From contig CAYOJL010000036.1 in assembly GCA_964404235.1 (NCBI GenBank), positions 1 through 20,100 on the forward strand: DNA of 20,100 nt, read 5' to 3'. The notes below the pieces were generated by a model. It ran no database searches. It was given only the letters and a program-made list of their open reading frames with translations, and was not told where the DNA came from. Source of the DNA: CACEUX01 sp964404235. GTDB lineage: Bacteria; Fidelibacterota; Marinisomatia; Marinisomatales; UBA1611. A program made the translations under genes and the position numbers. Shown one piece after another: positions 13,676 through 20,100 of this stretch (within the stretch, counting starts at the first letter, position 1; each line of letters opens with the position of its first letter).

Positions 13676-15703
13676 TTAATTTGTATTACCTAGATCATCT
13701 GTCTTAATTAATAGAATATCAGGCACACTATTACTATTTGAATTACTATATCCTGTAATAATATATCCACCATCGGATGTTTGAAGGCTCCAAAATCCTC
13801 TATCATCTCCATTACCGCCATAGGATCGTTGCCATTCTATATTCCCAGATAGATCTGTTTTAATAAGCCATAAATTGAATCCACTATTACCAAATGAATC
13901 TGAATAGCCGGAAATAATATATCCTTGATCTATTGTTTGCATTACCGATCTACCATGATCTGTGCCAATACCACCAAAGGTCTGCATCCATTCTTGGTTT
14001 CCTTCAGAATCGGTCTTTACAAGATATGCATCATTATATCCACTACCAAATGAATCTGTTTGACCTGCGAATATATATCCACCATCATTTGTATGAGCTA
14101 TTGATCGACTCGATTCTGTGCCCTGTCCTCCATAAGTTTGATTCCATTCTTCATTTCCATTATTATCTGTTTTAATTATCCAGGCATCCCCATTATTATC
14201 TCCTTGTGATCGCGTGATCCCAGCGATTGCATATCCACCATCATTTGTATGGATGATTGAATAACCATAATCATTACCATTCCCTCCCCCATAAGTGTGA
14301 TTCCAAATTTCATTACCTGTAGCGTCTACATTTAAAAGATTAACTAAGCTATAACCTGTATTGGGATCAATCACATCCCCAACAATAATAAAATTCCCAT
14401 TATCTAAATATTGAATAGAATTACCAACCTCATCTTGGTCTGTGCCATAGGTCTCATGCCACTCAACCTCTCCATTTTGATCAGTTTTCAGTAGCAATAT
14501 ATCTTTACTATCACCTGAACTTGAAATTGAAGAACCAACCATAACAATACTACCATCTGGTAATTCAGATGAACTATTTATTCTATCAGTTGTACTAAAT
14601 GTATGATCTTGTATCCACTCTTGCTCTCCTTTATAATTCACTTTAAGAATCAAAACATTGTTATAAGAATTACCAAGTAAACTTGTATTACCAACAACAA
14701 TATATCCACCATCCATTGTACTAATTATATGCCTTCCATAGTCATAACTTGCATCACCATAACTCTGGTTAAAAATGAACCATGAACAACCTTCTTCAAT
14801 ATTACTAATAGACTGCAGACCCCAATAGTCTTGGACCACGATCTGATAATATTTGTACTGGCTTTGCTCAATTTGGTAATGATCAAATGTTGTAATGTTA
14901 ATATCATTTGTTTCAAAGATCTTGACAGCACTACTCATATCAGAATAATTTGATTCAAATAACATATATGATTCAAAATCGCTTTCAGAATTACCAGACC
15001 AGCTTATTAAAAATAAACTATCAGAAAAGTTTATCGGGTCTATAGTTACTGCGATCGGATGCTCATCTAAAATATAATATCCATCGCTAATAGAATAATA
15101 TCCATGTATATCCTCAACCTTAGCCCAGTACCAATAAGGAGTGACTGGATCAAATTCGTCAATTTGAATTATGGTATCCGCTACATTAGAGACTAAGGCT
15201 ATTGAATATTTTTCTCCATCAAGTGAATTAGAGCGAAGGATCTCATAATTATTAAAATCTATATCGACCGACTGTTGTATCACTATCGTCATTTCTGATT
15301 CTGTATATTCTATTGAAATAATATTGATATTCTGAGGATGAGAAGTTGAATTATCAACAATGACAGAAATGGATTCACTATCAGATATATTATCATTCAT
15401 ATCCGAAGCCTGCACAGAAATATAATGTTCGGTGCTGTCATCATAGGGCACTGTATTCCATAAAAATTCATAGGGTGCGCTACTGTCAACAATACCAGTT
15501 GCAGTACTATCTATCCATAATTCAACAAACTTCACTGAATCATTATCAGTTGCGACACATTTTACCGTTGTTATTTCTGATACTATTGAGGATTGTAGAG
15601 GTTTTGTTATAAATACTGTAGGAGGAAAGCTATCGGTCTCTTCCTCACAGTTTATCACGATCAGAATAGTAAATAAAATATAAAATAAAACTGACTTTTT
15701 CAC
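13676..15703 (-). CDS. Lipoprotein with Ig-like/FN3-like domains and seven propeller repeats
   Basis: The 675-residue protein starts with a lipoprotein signal (lipobox VINC, Cys19). Residues about 26-118 are an Ig-like domain (PPTVFITKPLQSS, VELWID, APYEFLWNT). Two fibronectin type III-like segments follow to about residue 310. The rest is seven tandem repeats of about 50 residues, each with the pattern 'TYGG...YGxSI..T.DGGYIIxGxT.S.G...D..LIKTDxxGN.EW'. Seven such repeats suggest a closed seven-bladed beta-propeller. It would be an outer-membrane or surface binding protein; no catalytic motif is seen. There is no sorting domain at the C-terminus, consistent with lipid anchoring. PPK2 lies 49 bases upstream on the same strand. 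Confidence 0.87.
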   Translation of the reverse strand: MKKSVLFYILFTILIVINCEEETDSFPPTVFITKPLQSSIVSEITTVKCVATDNDSVKFVELWIDSTATGIVDSSAPYEFLWNTVPYDDSTEHYISVQASDMNDNISDSESISVIVDNSTSHPQNINIISIEYTESEMTIVIQQSVDIDFNNYEILRSNSLDGEKYSIALVSNVADTIIQIDEFDPVTPYWYWAKVEDIHGYYSISDGYYILDEHPIAVTIDPINFSDSLFLISWSGNSESDFESYMLFESNYSDMSSAVKIFETNDINITTFDHYQIEQSQYKYYQIVVQDYWGLQSISNIEEGCSWFIFNQSYGDASYDYGRHIISTMDGGYIVVGNTSLLGNSYNNVLILKVNYKGEQEWIQDHTFSTTDRINSSSELPDGSIVMVGSSISSSGDSKDILLLKTDQNGEVEWHETYGTDQDEVGNSIQYLDNGNFIIVGDVIDPNTGYSLVNLLNVDATGNEIWNHTYGGGNGNDYGYSIIHTNDGGYAIAGITRSQGDNNGDAWIIKTDNNGNEEWNQTYGGQGTESSRSIAHTNDGGYIFAGQTDSFGSGYNDAYLVKTDSEGNQEWMQTFGGIGTDHGRSVMQTIDQGYIISGYSDSFGNSGFNLWLIKTDLSGNIEWQRSYGGNGDDRGFWSLQTSDGGYIITGYSNSNSNSVPDILLIKTDDLGNTN

Positions 15704-15752
15704 ATCCTGAAATTAATTCTGAGGGAAATTTTAATTGATATAATAATAACTC

Positions 15753-16538
15753 TTAGATTATATCAGGTACATATTTATAATTAGATCTAGGGGGTCGCTC
15801 ATAATTTTTTTGCTGCACTCTATCCGGCATTTTTACCTCAGGAGATTCAACTTCAGAATATTCTATAAGACTCAGTAAGTGGTTAATGCAATTGACTCTA
15901 GCTTTCTTTTTATTATCAGATTCAACAACATACCAGGGACAATACGGAGTATCTGTATGTTCGAACATATTGTCTTTTGCTTTTGAATAATCATCCCATC
16001 GATTAACCGATTCAAGATCCATTGGACTTAGTTTCCAACCTTTGGTCGGATCAGCTGCACGTGCTTTAAATCTTTTCATTTGCTCTTCTGCACTTACTGA
16101 AAACCAATATTTGATCAATTGAGTCCCTGAACTGATAACCATCCGTTCAAATTCTGGACAGGTTTGCAAAAAATTAACATATTGTTTTTCTGTACAAAAC
16201 CCCATTACTCTTTCAACACCACCACGATTATACCAACTACGATCAAAGATAACTATCTCTCCTGCAGCAGGTAGATGAGTAATATATCTTTGATAATACC
16301 ATTGTGTCTTTTCACGCTCTGTAGGTGCAGCAAGGGCAACGATCTTACAATATCTAGGGTTCAAATGCTCAGTAATACGTTTTATAGTACCTCCCTTTCC
16401 AGCAGCGTCCCTACCTTCAAAAACAATAGCAATTTTTTTACCAGTTTCTATAACCCAATCCTGTAGTTTTACTAATTCTATCTGTAATTCCTGCAGTTTT
16501 GTTTCATATTCTTTTTTGAATTCTTTTTTATCGCTCAT
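15753..16538 (-). CDS. ppk2: Polyphosphate kinase 2 (PPK2) family
   Basis: The 261-residue cytoplasmic enzyme transfers phosphate between inorganic polyphosphate and nucleotides. Walker A is GRDAAGKGGT (42-51) and Walker B is in IVIFDRSWYNRGGVER (95-110). The lid region has AAPTEREKTQWYYQRY, and later motifs YWFSVSAEEQMKRF and WKLSPMDLESVNRWDDYSKAKD are also typical. The single-domain length suits the short PPK2 class, most members of which use polyphosphate to make ADP/GDP or ATP/GTP. Which nucleotide is preferred cannot be told by eye. The neighbouring genes show no link to phosphate metabolism. Confidence 0.95.
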   Translation of the reverse strand: MSDKKEFKKEYETKLQELQIELVKLQDWVIETGKKIAIVFEGRDAAGKGGTIKRITEHLNPRYCKIVALAAPTEREKTQWYYQRYITHLPAAGEIVIFDRSWYNRGGVERVMGFCTEKQYVNFLQTCPEFERMVISSGTQLIKYWFSVSAEEQMKRFKARAADPTKGWKLSPMDLESVNRWDDYSKAKDNMFEHTDTPYCPWYVVESDNKKKARVNCINHLLSLIEYSEVESPEVKMPDRVQQKNYERPPRSNYKYVPDII

Positions 16539-16624
16539 AATAACATACTTTTTTATTTAGTTATAAAATAACATCTGAATCATGTCCAAGATCAGTGTAA
16601 TTAATCTAAGGATATTCCTACAAA

Positions 16625-16655
16625 CAAAAAACTCCACGAACGTGAGAATTTTTAT
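16625..16655 (-). terminator. Rho-independent terminator after the selenoprotein gene
   Basis: On the minus strand, AAAAATTCTCACG, a TT loop and CGTGGAG form a GC-rich stem with one bulge, followed directly by TTTTTT. It begins 17 bases after the stop of the gene at 16672 and before the PPK2 start. The A-run before and T-run after extend the stem. This indicates that the selenoprotein message ends here. Confidence 0.7.
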
Positions 16656-16671
16656 TTAAAAATATTTAATT

Positions 16672-17442
16672 TTATTTCAATAGTATCATCTTCTTTGTTT
16701 GCAAAAGACCAGCCGCCTCTATACTATATAAATAAACACCTGCTGATACTGGTTGCCCATTATTGTTCGTCCCATTCCATTTGATAAAATGATGACCAAC
16801 CTTTTGATGACCATTAAATAGCTCCACTACTAGATCACCACTCATATCATAAATATTAATACTGATCAATTCATTATCAGAAAGATCATAGCTAAGGGTT
16901 GTCACTGGATTGAAAGGGTTCGGATAGTTTTGATACAAACTCACTTTCTCTGGAAATAATGGTCGTTTATCATTATTAAGTGATAGACTAATGATAAGAT
17001 CATTCAAATCATCAGGTATTCCAGTAGAAATATTCTGATGCAATATAAGATTCCCTCCAGCATCAAGAAGGAATATATCTCTTTGAGAGGCATTCCAATC
17101 TGACCAGATTGAGAATGGAGATTCATCTGCACAAACAGCAGCATCATTCCCATCTGTCCAATTAGTTGAGTATCCTATATCAGTATCTTTACCAATACCT
17201 ATCAATTCAAAAGCGATACCTTGCTCTTTTAGCTCATCATATAAATTATTTAATTGCTCGAACCGAGATGTACATATGAGTCATGAAAAATTCCCAAAAT
17301 AATGTAAAGTCGATTTACCTTCAAAAAATGAGGTGCCTACATTATTACCATAATATGTTGAAGAGGGGTTTATATCCTCTAAGGAATAATCATATTGACC
17401 CATTAAAACCGATATGAATAATATAATTAAAATCTTTTTCAT
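16672..17442 (-). CDS. Putative exported selenoprotein: thioredoxin-like UxxC domain plus type IX sorting domain
   Basis: The frame from ATG 17442 to TAA 16672 is open for 256 residues except for one TGA (17281-17283, codon 54). The order is: signal peptide (MKKILIILFISVLMG), a short lead (DYSLEDINPSS), strand STLHYFGNFS, then TGA-Leu-Ile-Cys (U54, C57), helix RFEQLNNLYDELKEQ, strand FELIGIGKD, and SQRDIFLLDAGGNLILHQ. This is the thioredoxin/redoxin pattern with TGA at the first active-site Cys. The last ~80 residues (LYQNYPNPFNPVTT to KKMILLK) are a type A sorting domain. A hairpin lies 14-24 bases after the TGA. TGA is a normal stop elsewhere in the window, so global recoding is unlikely. 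A gene finder not allowing Sec would report only the part from about 17205. The alternative is a nonsense-mutated pseudogene. Confidence 0.8.
17257..17267 (-). promoter_or_regulatory. Candidate bacterial SECIS hairpin
   Basis: On the mRNA, CUC-GGUUC-GAG (or CUCG-GUU-CGAG) lies 14 to 24 bases after the UGA. Its apical G and U fall at about +17 to +20. In E. coli fdhF, the best known case, the apical GGUCU loop sits at about +19 to +23. CUCAU right after the UGA can pair with AUGAG at 17233-17237 as an outer stem. The minihelix is short, but position and loop bases suit SelB binding. Confidence 0.6.
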
Positions 17443-17483
17443 ATTATAAATTATTGAATTCTAGTGAAAACTAAATAATCTGT

Positions 17484-17505
17484 AAGTGTGATATATATCA
17501 CACTT
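17484..17505 (-). promoter_or_regulatory. Perfect 22-base CRP/FNR-family operator upstream of the selenoprotein gene
   Basis: TGTGA-N6-TCACA with flanking AAG and CTT forms a perfect palindrome over 22 bases, equal to the consensus for CRP-type regulators at every conserved base. Its centre is about 52 bases from the ATG at 17442. On the minus strand TAGAAT (17458-17463) could be a -10 box, putting the palindrome centre about 43 bases before transcription start, near the class II activation distance. It begins two bases after the stop of the upstream gene. Confidence 0.6.
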
Positions 17506-17506
17506 T

Positions 17507-17944
17507 TTATATTTTTTCAATACTAATGCATTTTTTTGACCATCTGTCATTCTTTACTCTCTTAAATACAAAATAATCAATTGTACACTTAGCTTTAGCT
17601 TCTATTTTTTCAGTATCAAACTGCCGACTATTTGGTTCCATAATTAACACAAATTTATCGAATGGTCTTGCAGCATATTGCGACACACTAGCCATAGCTG
17701 ATAAAGCATACTCCATTTGATTTTCATATCGATTTCTATTTACCTCAATATTTAAGTGGAGTACCTTCTTGTTATCTTCTGCATAGACCCTTGTACGTGT
17801 TATTTTTGGTGAATTATGGTCTCTAGCAAAATATTTTGGAATCATTGCTGCCACCTGTCGATCTGAAAATTTTGCTCTCGCTTCAAGTATAACTGTTAGT
17901 TGCGATAAAATGAATAGACCAAGAATCAAATTACTATTTCTCAT
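17507..17944 (-). CDS. Exported protein of unknown function (145 aa)
   Basis: The N-terminus (MRNSNLILGLFILSQLTVILEARA) is a signal peptide with probable cleavage after ARA, residue 24. The mature part of about 120 residues is basic and mixed alpha/beta, with AAMIPKYFARDHNSPKITRTRV, HLNIEVNRNRYENQMEYAL and DYFVFKRVKNDRW. One cysteine pair (Cys118, Cys138) could form a disulphide. No family is recognised. The RVYAEDNKKVLHLNIEV segment followed by a helix and the strand KFVLIMEP suggests a small alpha/beta sandwich. It precedes the selenoprotein gene on the same strand, but the operator and terminator suggest that the latter has its own transcript. Confidence 0.75.
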   Translation of the reverse strand: MRNSNLILGLFILSQLTVILEARAKFSDRQVAAMIPKYFARDHNSPKITRTRVYAEDNKKVLHLNIEVNRNRYENQMEYALSAMASVSQYAARPFDKFVLIMEPNSRQFDTEKIEAKAKCTIDYFVFKRVKNDRWSKKCISIEKI

Positions 17945-18012
17945 ATCTATATTTATCCTTTTTTTAAAATTAACAAAAAGTTGAAAGAAATATGGTCACT
18001 GGTAAAATTGAA

Positions 18013-18230
18013 TTAAATATCTCCTATATAATCAGATAAAATCAATATATCAAAAATATCCGTGAACTGATCAAAATTAAGATCTCCTACATCCTCAATA
18101 TCGTTTTCATTAATAATGGAGACCACCAATATGATCAAATATCACCATCACTTTTTATATCGTATGCATGAGGATTTCCACATTCTAATGTCGAATTAAA
18201 CTGTGAGTCATTTGATGGAGGGATCAGTAG
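18013..18230 (-). pseudogene. Decayed dockerin-like tail of the upstream hydrolase
   Basis: After the TAA of the hydrolase (18231-18233), the same frame continues LLIPPSNDSQFNSTLECGNP, then HAYDIKSDGDI to a TGA. From there a different frame is open to a TAA at 18013. It reads YLIILVVSIINENDIEDV and then GDLNFDQFTDIFDILILSDY, which is a dockerin calcium repeat. The linker and repeat layout parallels the intact tail of the hydrolase at 9333-10712. The remnant carries a nonsense codon and an indel, with part of the first calcium loop apparently deleted. The ancestral protein was therefore probably about 70-80 residues longer. Confidence 0.7.
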
Positions 18231-19157
18231 TTAAACACAGCAGGGCAGATCCTCCATCAAATAGTATTTCGCCCAAAATAAGGTTTTCTCTAGAACATCA
18301 CCATATGGGAAGGCAGCTGAACCATGATCTCCTCCTGATATCTCGTAAAGCATCTTCTCAGTTGTTTCTGGTGTATATGCGTACATATCCTGACCCAAAG
18401 CGCCATCATATTCGGGAAGCTCATCAATCTCATTTTGTCCAGCTATGATCAATGTTGGAGTATCATGAATCATGTGTTCAGGGAGGAAGCACCAACATCC
18501 TTCGGCACTTTCAGGAGGACAATTATCACAATCATAAATAATAATAGTAGGATTTAATGCTATGGCAGCCACAATGGATTGACTATTAATAGGATCATAA
18601 AGAGTAAGTGCAATCTGTGAAGCTCCTCCTCCCATTGAATATCCAGAGACGATAAAACGATTTGTATCTATCAGCCCTACCAGAGGAGAGCCTGTTCTCC
18701 ACTGCTCTTCCTTGACTGTCGTTATTGCATCAAGTAATCCCTCAGCCCTTTGCTCATGTGTATCATTGACCTCATCGTTTGGACCTATGGTTATTGCTAA
18801 AAAACCATGAGATGCATAAAACTCCCCCCACTCTGCCATCGATGAACTCCCACCTCCCCATCCAGGAGTTAAAACAACTGAGCTAAATGGAGGCTCCGCA
18901 TCAATTGGGTAGTATAGTACACCATCCATATAGTCCGGACCATTTCTTAGTCCATTACTCTCATTTATAGAGGAAAATTGATAAGGCCCATACTCAGTAT
19001 CACCGCCACCACCAATTTCTTGGCACTGGCCAGTTTCTTCGTTCCATTCACAGTATTCTGCCCATTGCAAACATTCTGTTGAATCAAGATCTGAGCATTC
19101 AGCATATATATAATTAAATTGAAAAAGAGTAATAAAAACTAAAATGTATCTTGTCAT
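18231..19157 (-). CDS. Secreted alpha/beta hydrolase (PETase/dienelactone hydrolase-like), C-terminally truncated
   Basis: The 308-residue protein has a signal peptide (to about residue 19). A small module with four cysteines follows (CSDLDSTECLQWAEYCEWNEETGQC, broken here for reference as Cys21, Cys29, Cys36, Cys45). The hydrolase domain shows VVLTPGWGGGSSS (oxyanion region), nucleophile elbow SGYSMGGGAS (Ser174), acid in IAGQNEIDELP (Asp245) and base in GGDHGS (His278). GxSMGGG and the domain order resemble the chlorophyllase/polyester hydrolase and dienelactone hydrolase group. It probably cleaves esters outside the cell; the substrate is unknown. It ends in DLPCCV at a stop that cuts off a dockerin-like tail. 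The catalytic domain looks whole, so the enzyme may still be active. Confidence 0.85.
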   Translation of the reverse strand: MTRYILVFITLFQFNYIYAECSDLDSTECLQWAEYCEWNEETGQCQEIGGGGDTEYGPYQFSSINESNGLRNGPDYMDGVLYYPIDAEPPFSSVVLTPGWGGGSSSMAEWGEFYASHGFLAITIGPNDEVNDTHEQRAEGLLDAITTVKEEQWRTGSPLVGLIDTNRFIVSGYSMGGGASQIALTLYDPINSQSIVAAIALNPTIIIYDCDNCPPESAEGCWCFLPEHMIHDTPTLIIAGQNEIDELPEYDGALGQDMYAYTPETTEKMLYEISGGDHGSAAFPYGDVLEKTLFWAKYYLMEDLPCCV

Positions 19158-19200
19158 AATAAAATTTACGATTCAACACTAGAATATACTTATCCTATAT

Positions 19201-20040
19201 TTATATCATATCTAACATACTTTCACTATATGACCAAAGTTTCTCCTGATATAATTCTAAATGAGAGACTTTTGATGATTGGACAGGTCTTGATCTGTCA
19301 AAATATTTACCACTTACATTTTCCACTTCATCAGATGATGCTAGATAGACATTTGTACTGGCGCCTTTTACTACATTAATTGCTATTAGTTTTTTCCCAA
19401 TACTTAAAATGTTTTTTCCCAAACCAGTATTATTATCTCCAAAACATGTATCTACAAAGCCAGGATGAAGAGCGTTAAATGTTATGCCAGTATCTTTATA
19501 CCTTTTATGAATTTCATAAGTAAAAAGAATATTCATTAATTTTGAATTACAATAAGCAGTCCAACCCTTATATTGATTTTTCATTTGAATATCATCTATA
19601 TCCATTTTTGCTCCAAAATGGGCAGATGATGCTACATTAATAACTCTACCTGGCTGATCAAATTTTATTATATCCATTAATAAAAGGGTGAGCCTAAAAT
19701 AATTGAGATGATTTAATGCAAATGTCATTTCTAATCCTTCTTCAGTACTCAGACATTTATTAAAATATGCGCCAGCATTATTTATCAAAACTCCTATAGA
19801 ATTATATTCTGATTTTATTTCATTTGCGAGAGTCTCAATACTTTTAATTTTTGATAGATCGGTCTTAAAGAACTTAAGAGATTGATTATCTGTCGCTTTT
19901 ACTATTTCATCTAATACAGCATTGCCTTTTTTCCGATCTCTTCCAACTAAACCAATTCTATATCCTAGTCTTGCTAGATCAATGGCAGTTTGCTTACCAA
20001 TACCATCAGTTGCTCCTGTGATTATACAGTTTTTTTCCAT
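19201..20040 (-). CDS. Short-chain dehydrogenase/reductase (retinol dehydrogenase-like)
   Basis: The 279-residue cytoplasmic protein is a classical SDR. It has the cofactor motif TGATDGIG (8-15), NNAG (87-90), Asn110, catalytic Ser139 in NVASSAH and YCNSK (Tyr163, Lys167), then LHPGFVDT. The GRDRKKG segment (33-39), with basic residues after the second strand, suggests NADP(H) use. The domain order matches retinol dehydrogenase/WW-oxidoreductase-like SDRs, which act on lipophilic aldehydes or alcohols. The real substrate is not known. The start directly follows the stop of an upstream frame at 20041, so it is likely to be cotranscribed with that gene. Confidence 0.93.
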   Translation of the reverse strand: MEKNCIITGATDGIGKQTAIDLARLGYRIGLVGRDRKKGNAVLDEIVKATDNQSLKFFKTDLSKIKSIETLANEIKSEYNSIGVLINNAGAYFNKCLSTEEGLEMTFALNHLNYFRLTLLLMDIIKFDQPGRVINVASSAHFGAKMDIDDIQMKNQYKGWTAYCNSKLMNILFTYEIHKRYKDTGITFNALHPGFVDTCFGDNNTGLGKNILSIGKKLIAINVVKGASTNVYLASSDEVENVSGKYFDRSRPVQSSKVSHLELYQEKLWSYSESMLDMI

Positions 20041-20100
20041 TTAAGATTGAGATAGACGTAATGGTTTTTTTGGATCTCTACATATTGCAATGAAAAGATA
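20041..20100 (-). CDS. C-terminal end of an upstream gene (partial)
   Basis: A frame open from the window edge encodes YLFIAICRDPKKPLRLSQS and stops at TAA (20041-20043), immediately before the ATG of the dehydrogenase gene. The tight spacing matches that of other gene pairs here. Nineteen residues are too few to name the product, and an open frame this short could occur by chance. Confidence 0.45.
   Translation of the reverse strand, partial: YLFIAICRDPKKPLRLSQS

Noticed and set aside
13490..13693. 67-codon plus-strand ORF between the propeller lipoprotein and the membrane protein
   Set aside because: It runs through the hairpins at 13570-13585 and 13603-13650, lacks a ribosome site and has no domain-like sequence.
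17281..17283. TGA read as sense because of an alternative genetic code (codes 4 or 25)
   Set aside because: TGA is the stop codon of several intact genes in the window, such as DUF1800 (6189-6191), msrB and csp, and no other gene has an internal TGA in a conserved domain.
17484..17516. Palindrome followed by T-rich DNA taken as a plus-strand intrinsic terminator
   Set aside because: No plus-strand gene ends nearby, the stem is mostly A/T at its centre, and the bases match a CRP-type operator exactly.

Overview
The window looks like a chromosomal piece of an uncultured, AT-rich, Gram-negative bacterium of the Fibrobacteres-Chlorobi-Bacteroidetes (FCB) neighbourhood. Candidatus Marinimicrobia (SAR406) is my best guess. 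The reasons are two C-terminal 'YPNPFN' sorting domains of the type IX secretion kind, secreted hydrolases with dockerin-like calcium-binding repeats, many lipoproteins, tight gene packing and few clear Shine-Dalgarno sites. The phylum is inferred; no marker gene is present to prove it. There are no rRNAs, insertion sequences or CRISPR arrays.

Layout. Positions 1-440 hold the start of a minus-strand gene with a good promoter and a roughly 400-base gene-free stretch with hairpins. A tRNA-Arg(TCT) follows, then a type IV pilin-like gene with an abnormal N-terminus, a small membrane ORF and an exported protein of unknown function. On the minus strand, an FKBP-type prolyl isomerase lipoprotein and a 54-residue membrane protein run divergently from a plus-strand block (3010-7720): metallo-beta-lactamase-fold hydrolase, small Cys-rich lipoprotein, serine esterase, DUF1800 protein, and DUF1501 protein with a sorting domain. 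This block meets, with a 1-base gap, a long minus-strand run (13439 down to 7722): six-TM membrane protein, 2OG-Fe(II) oxygenase-like protein, Cys-repeat exported protein, DUF1028 protein, dockerin-bearing hydrolase, small membrane ORFs, methyltransferase, exported MsrB and cold-shock protein. Further right, all on the minus strand, are a seven-repeat propeller lipoprotein, PPK2 polyphosphate kinase, a redox protein with an in-frame TGA, an exported unknown, a PETase/dienelactone-type hydrolase with a decayed dockerin tail, and a short-chain dehydrogenase.

The most notable item is at 16672-17442. A signal peptide, a thioredoxin-like domain and a type IX sorting domain form one reading frame interrupted only by TGA at 17281-17283. 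The TGA sits where thioredoxins carry the first active-site cysteine (UxxC). A short hairpin with a GGUUC apical loop begins 14 bases after the TGA, about where bacterial SECIS elements put theirs. I read this as an exported, probably surface-sorted selenoprotein. A perfect 22-base CRP/FNR-type palindrome lies about 42 bases upstream of its start codon.

Other items worth a second look are a 17-residue repeat Cys-rich exported protein, a pilin gene lacking the prepilin-peptidase motif beside a tRNA, the eroded dockerin tail, and several small membrane ORFs. Much of the window serves the envelope: folding (FKBP), repair of oxidised methionine (MsrB), thiol/selenol redox chemistry and secreted esterases.
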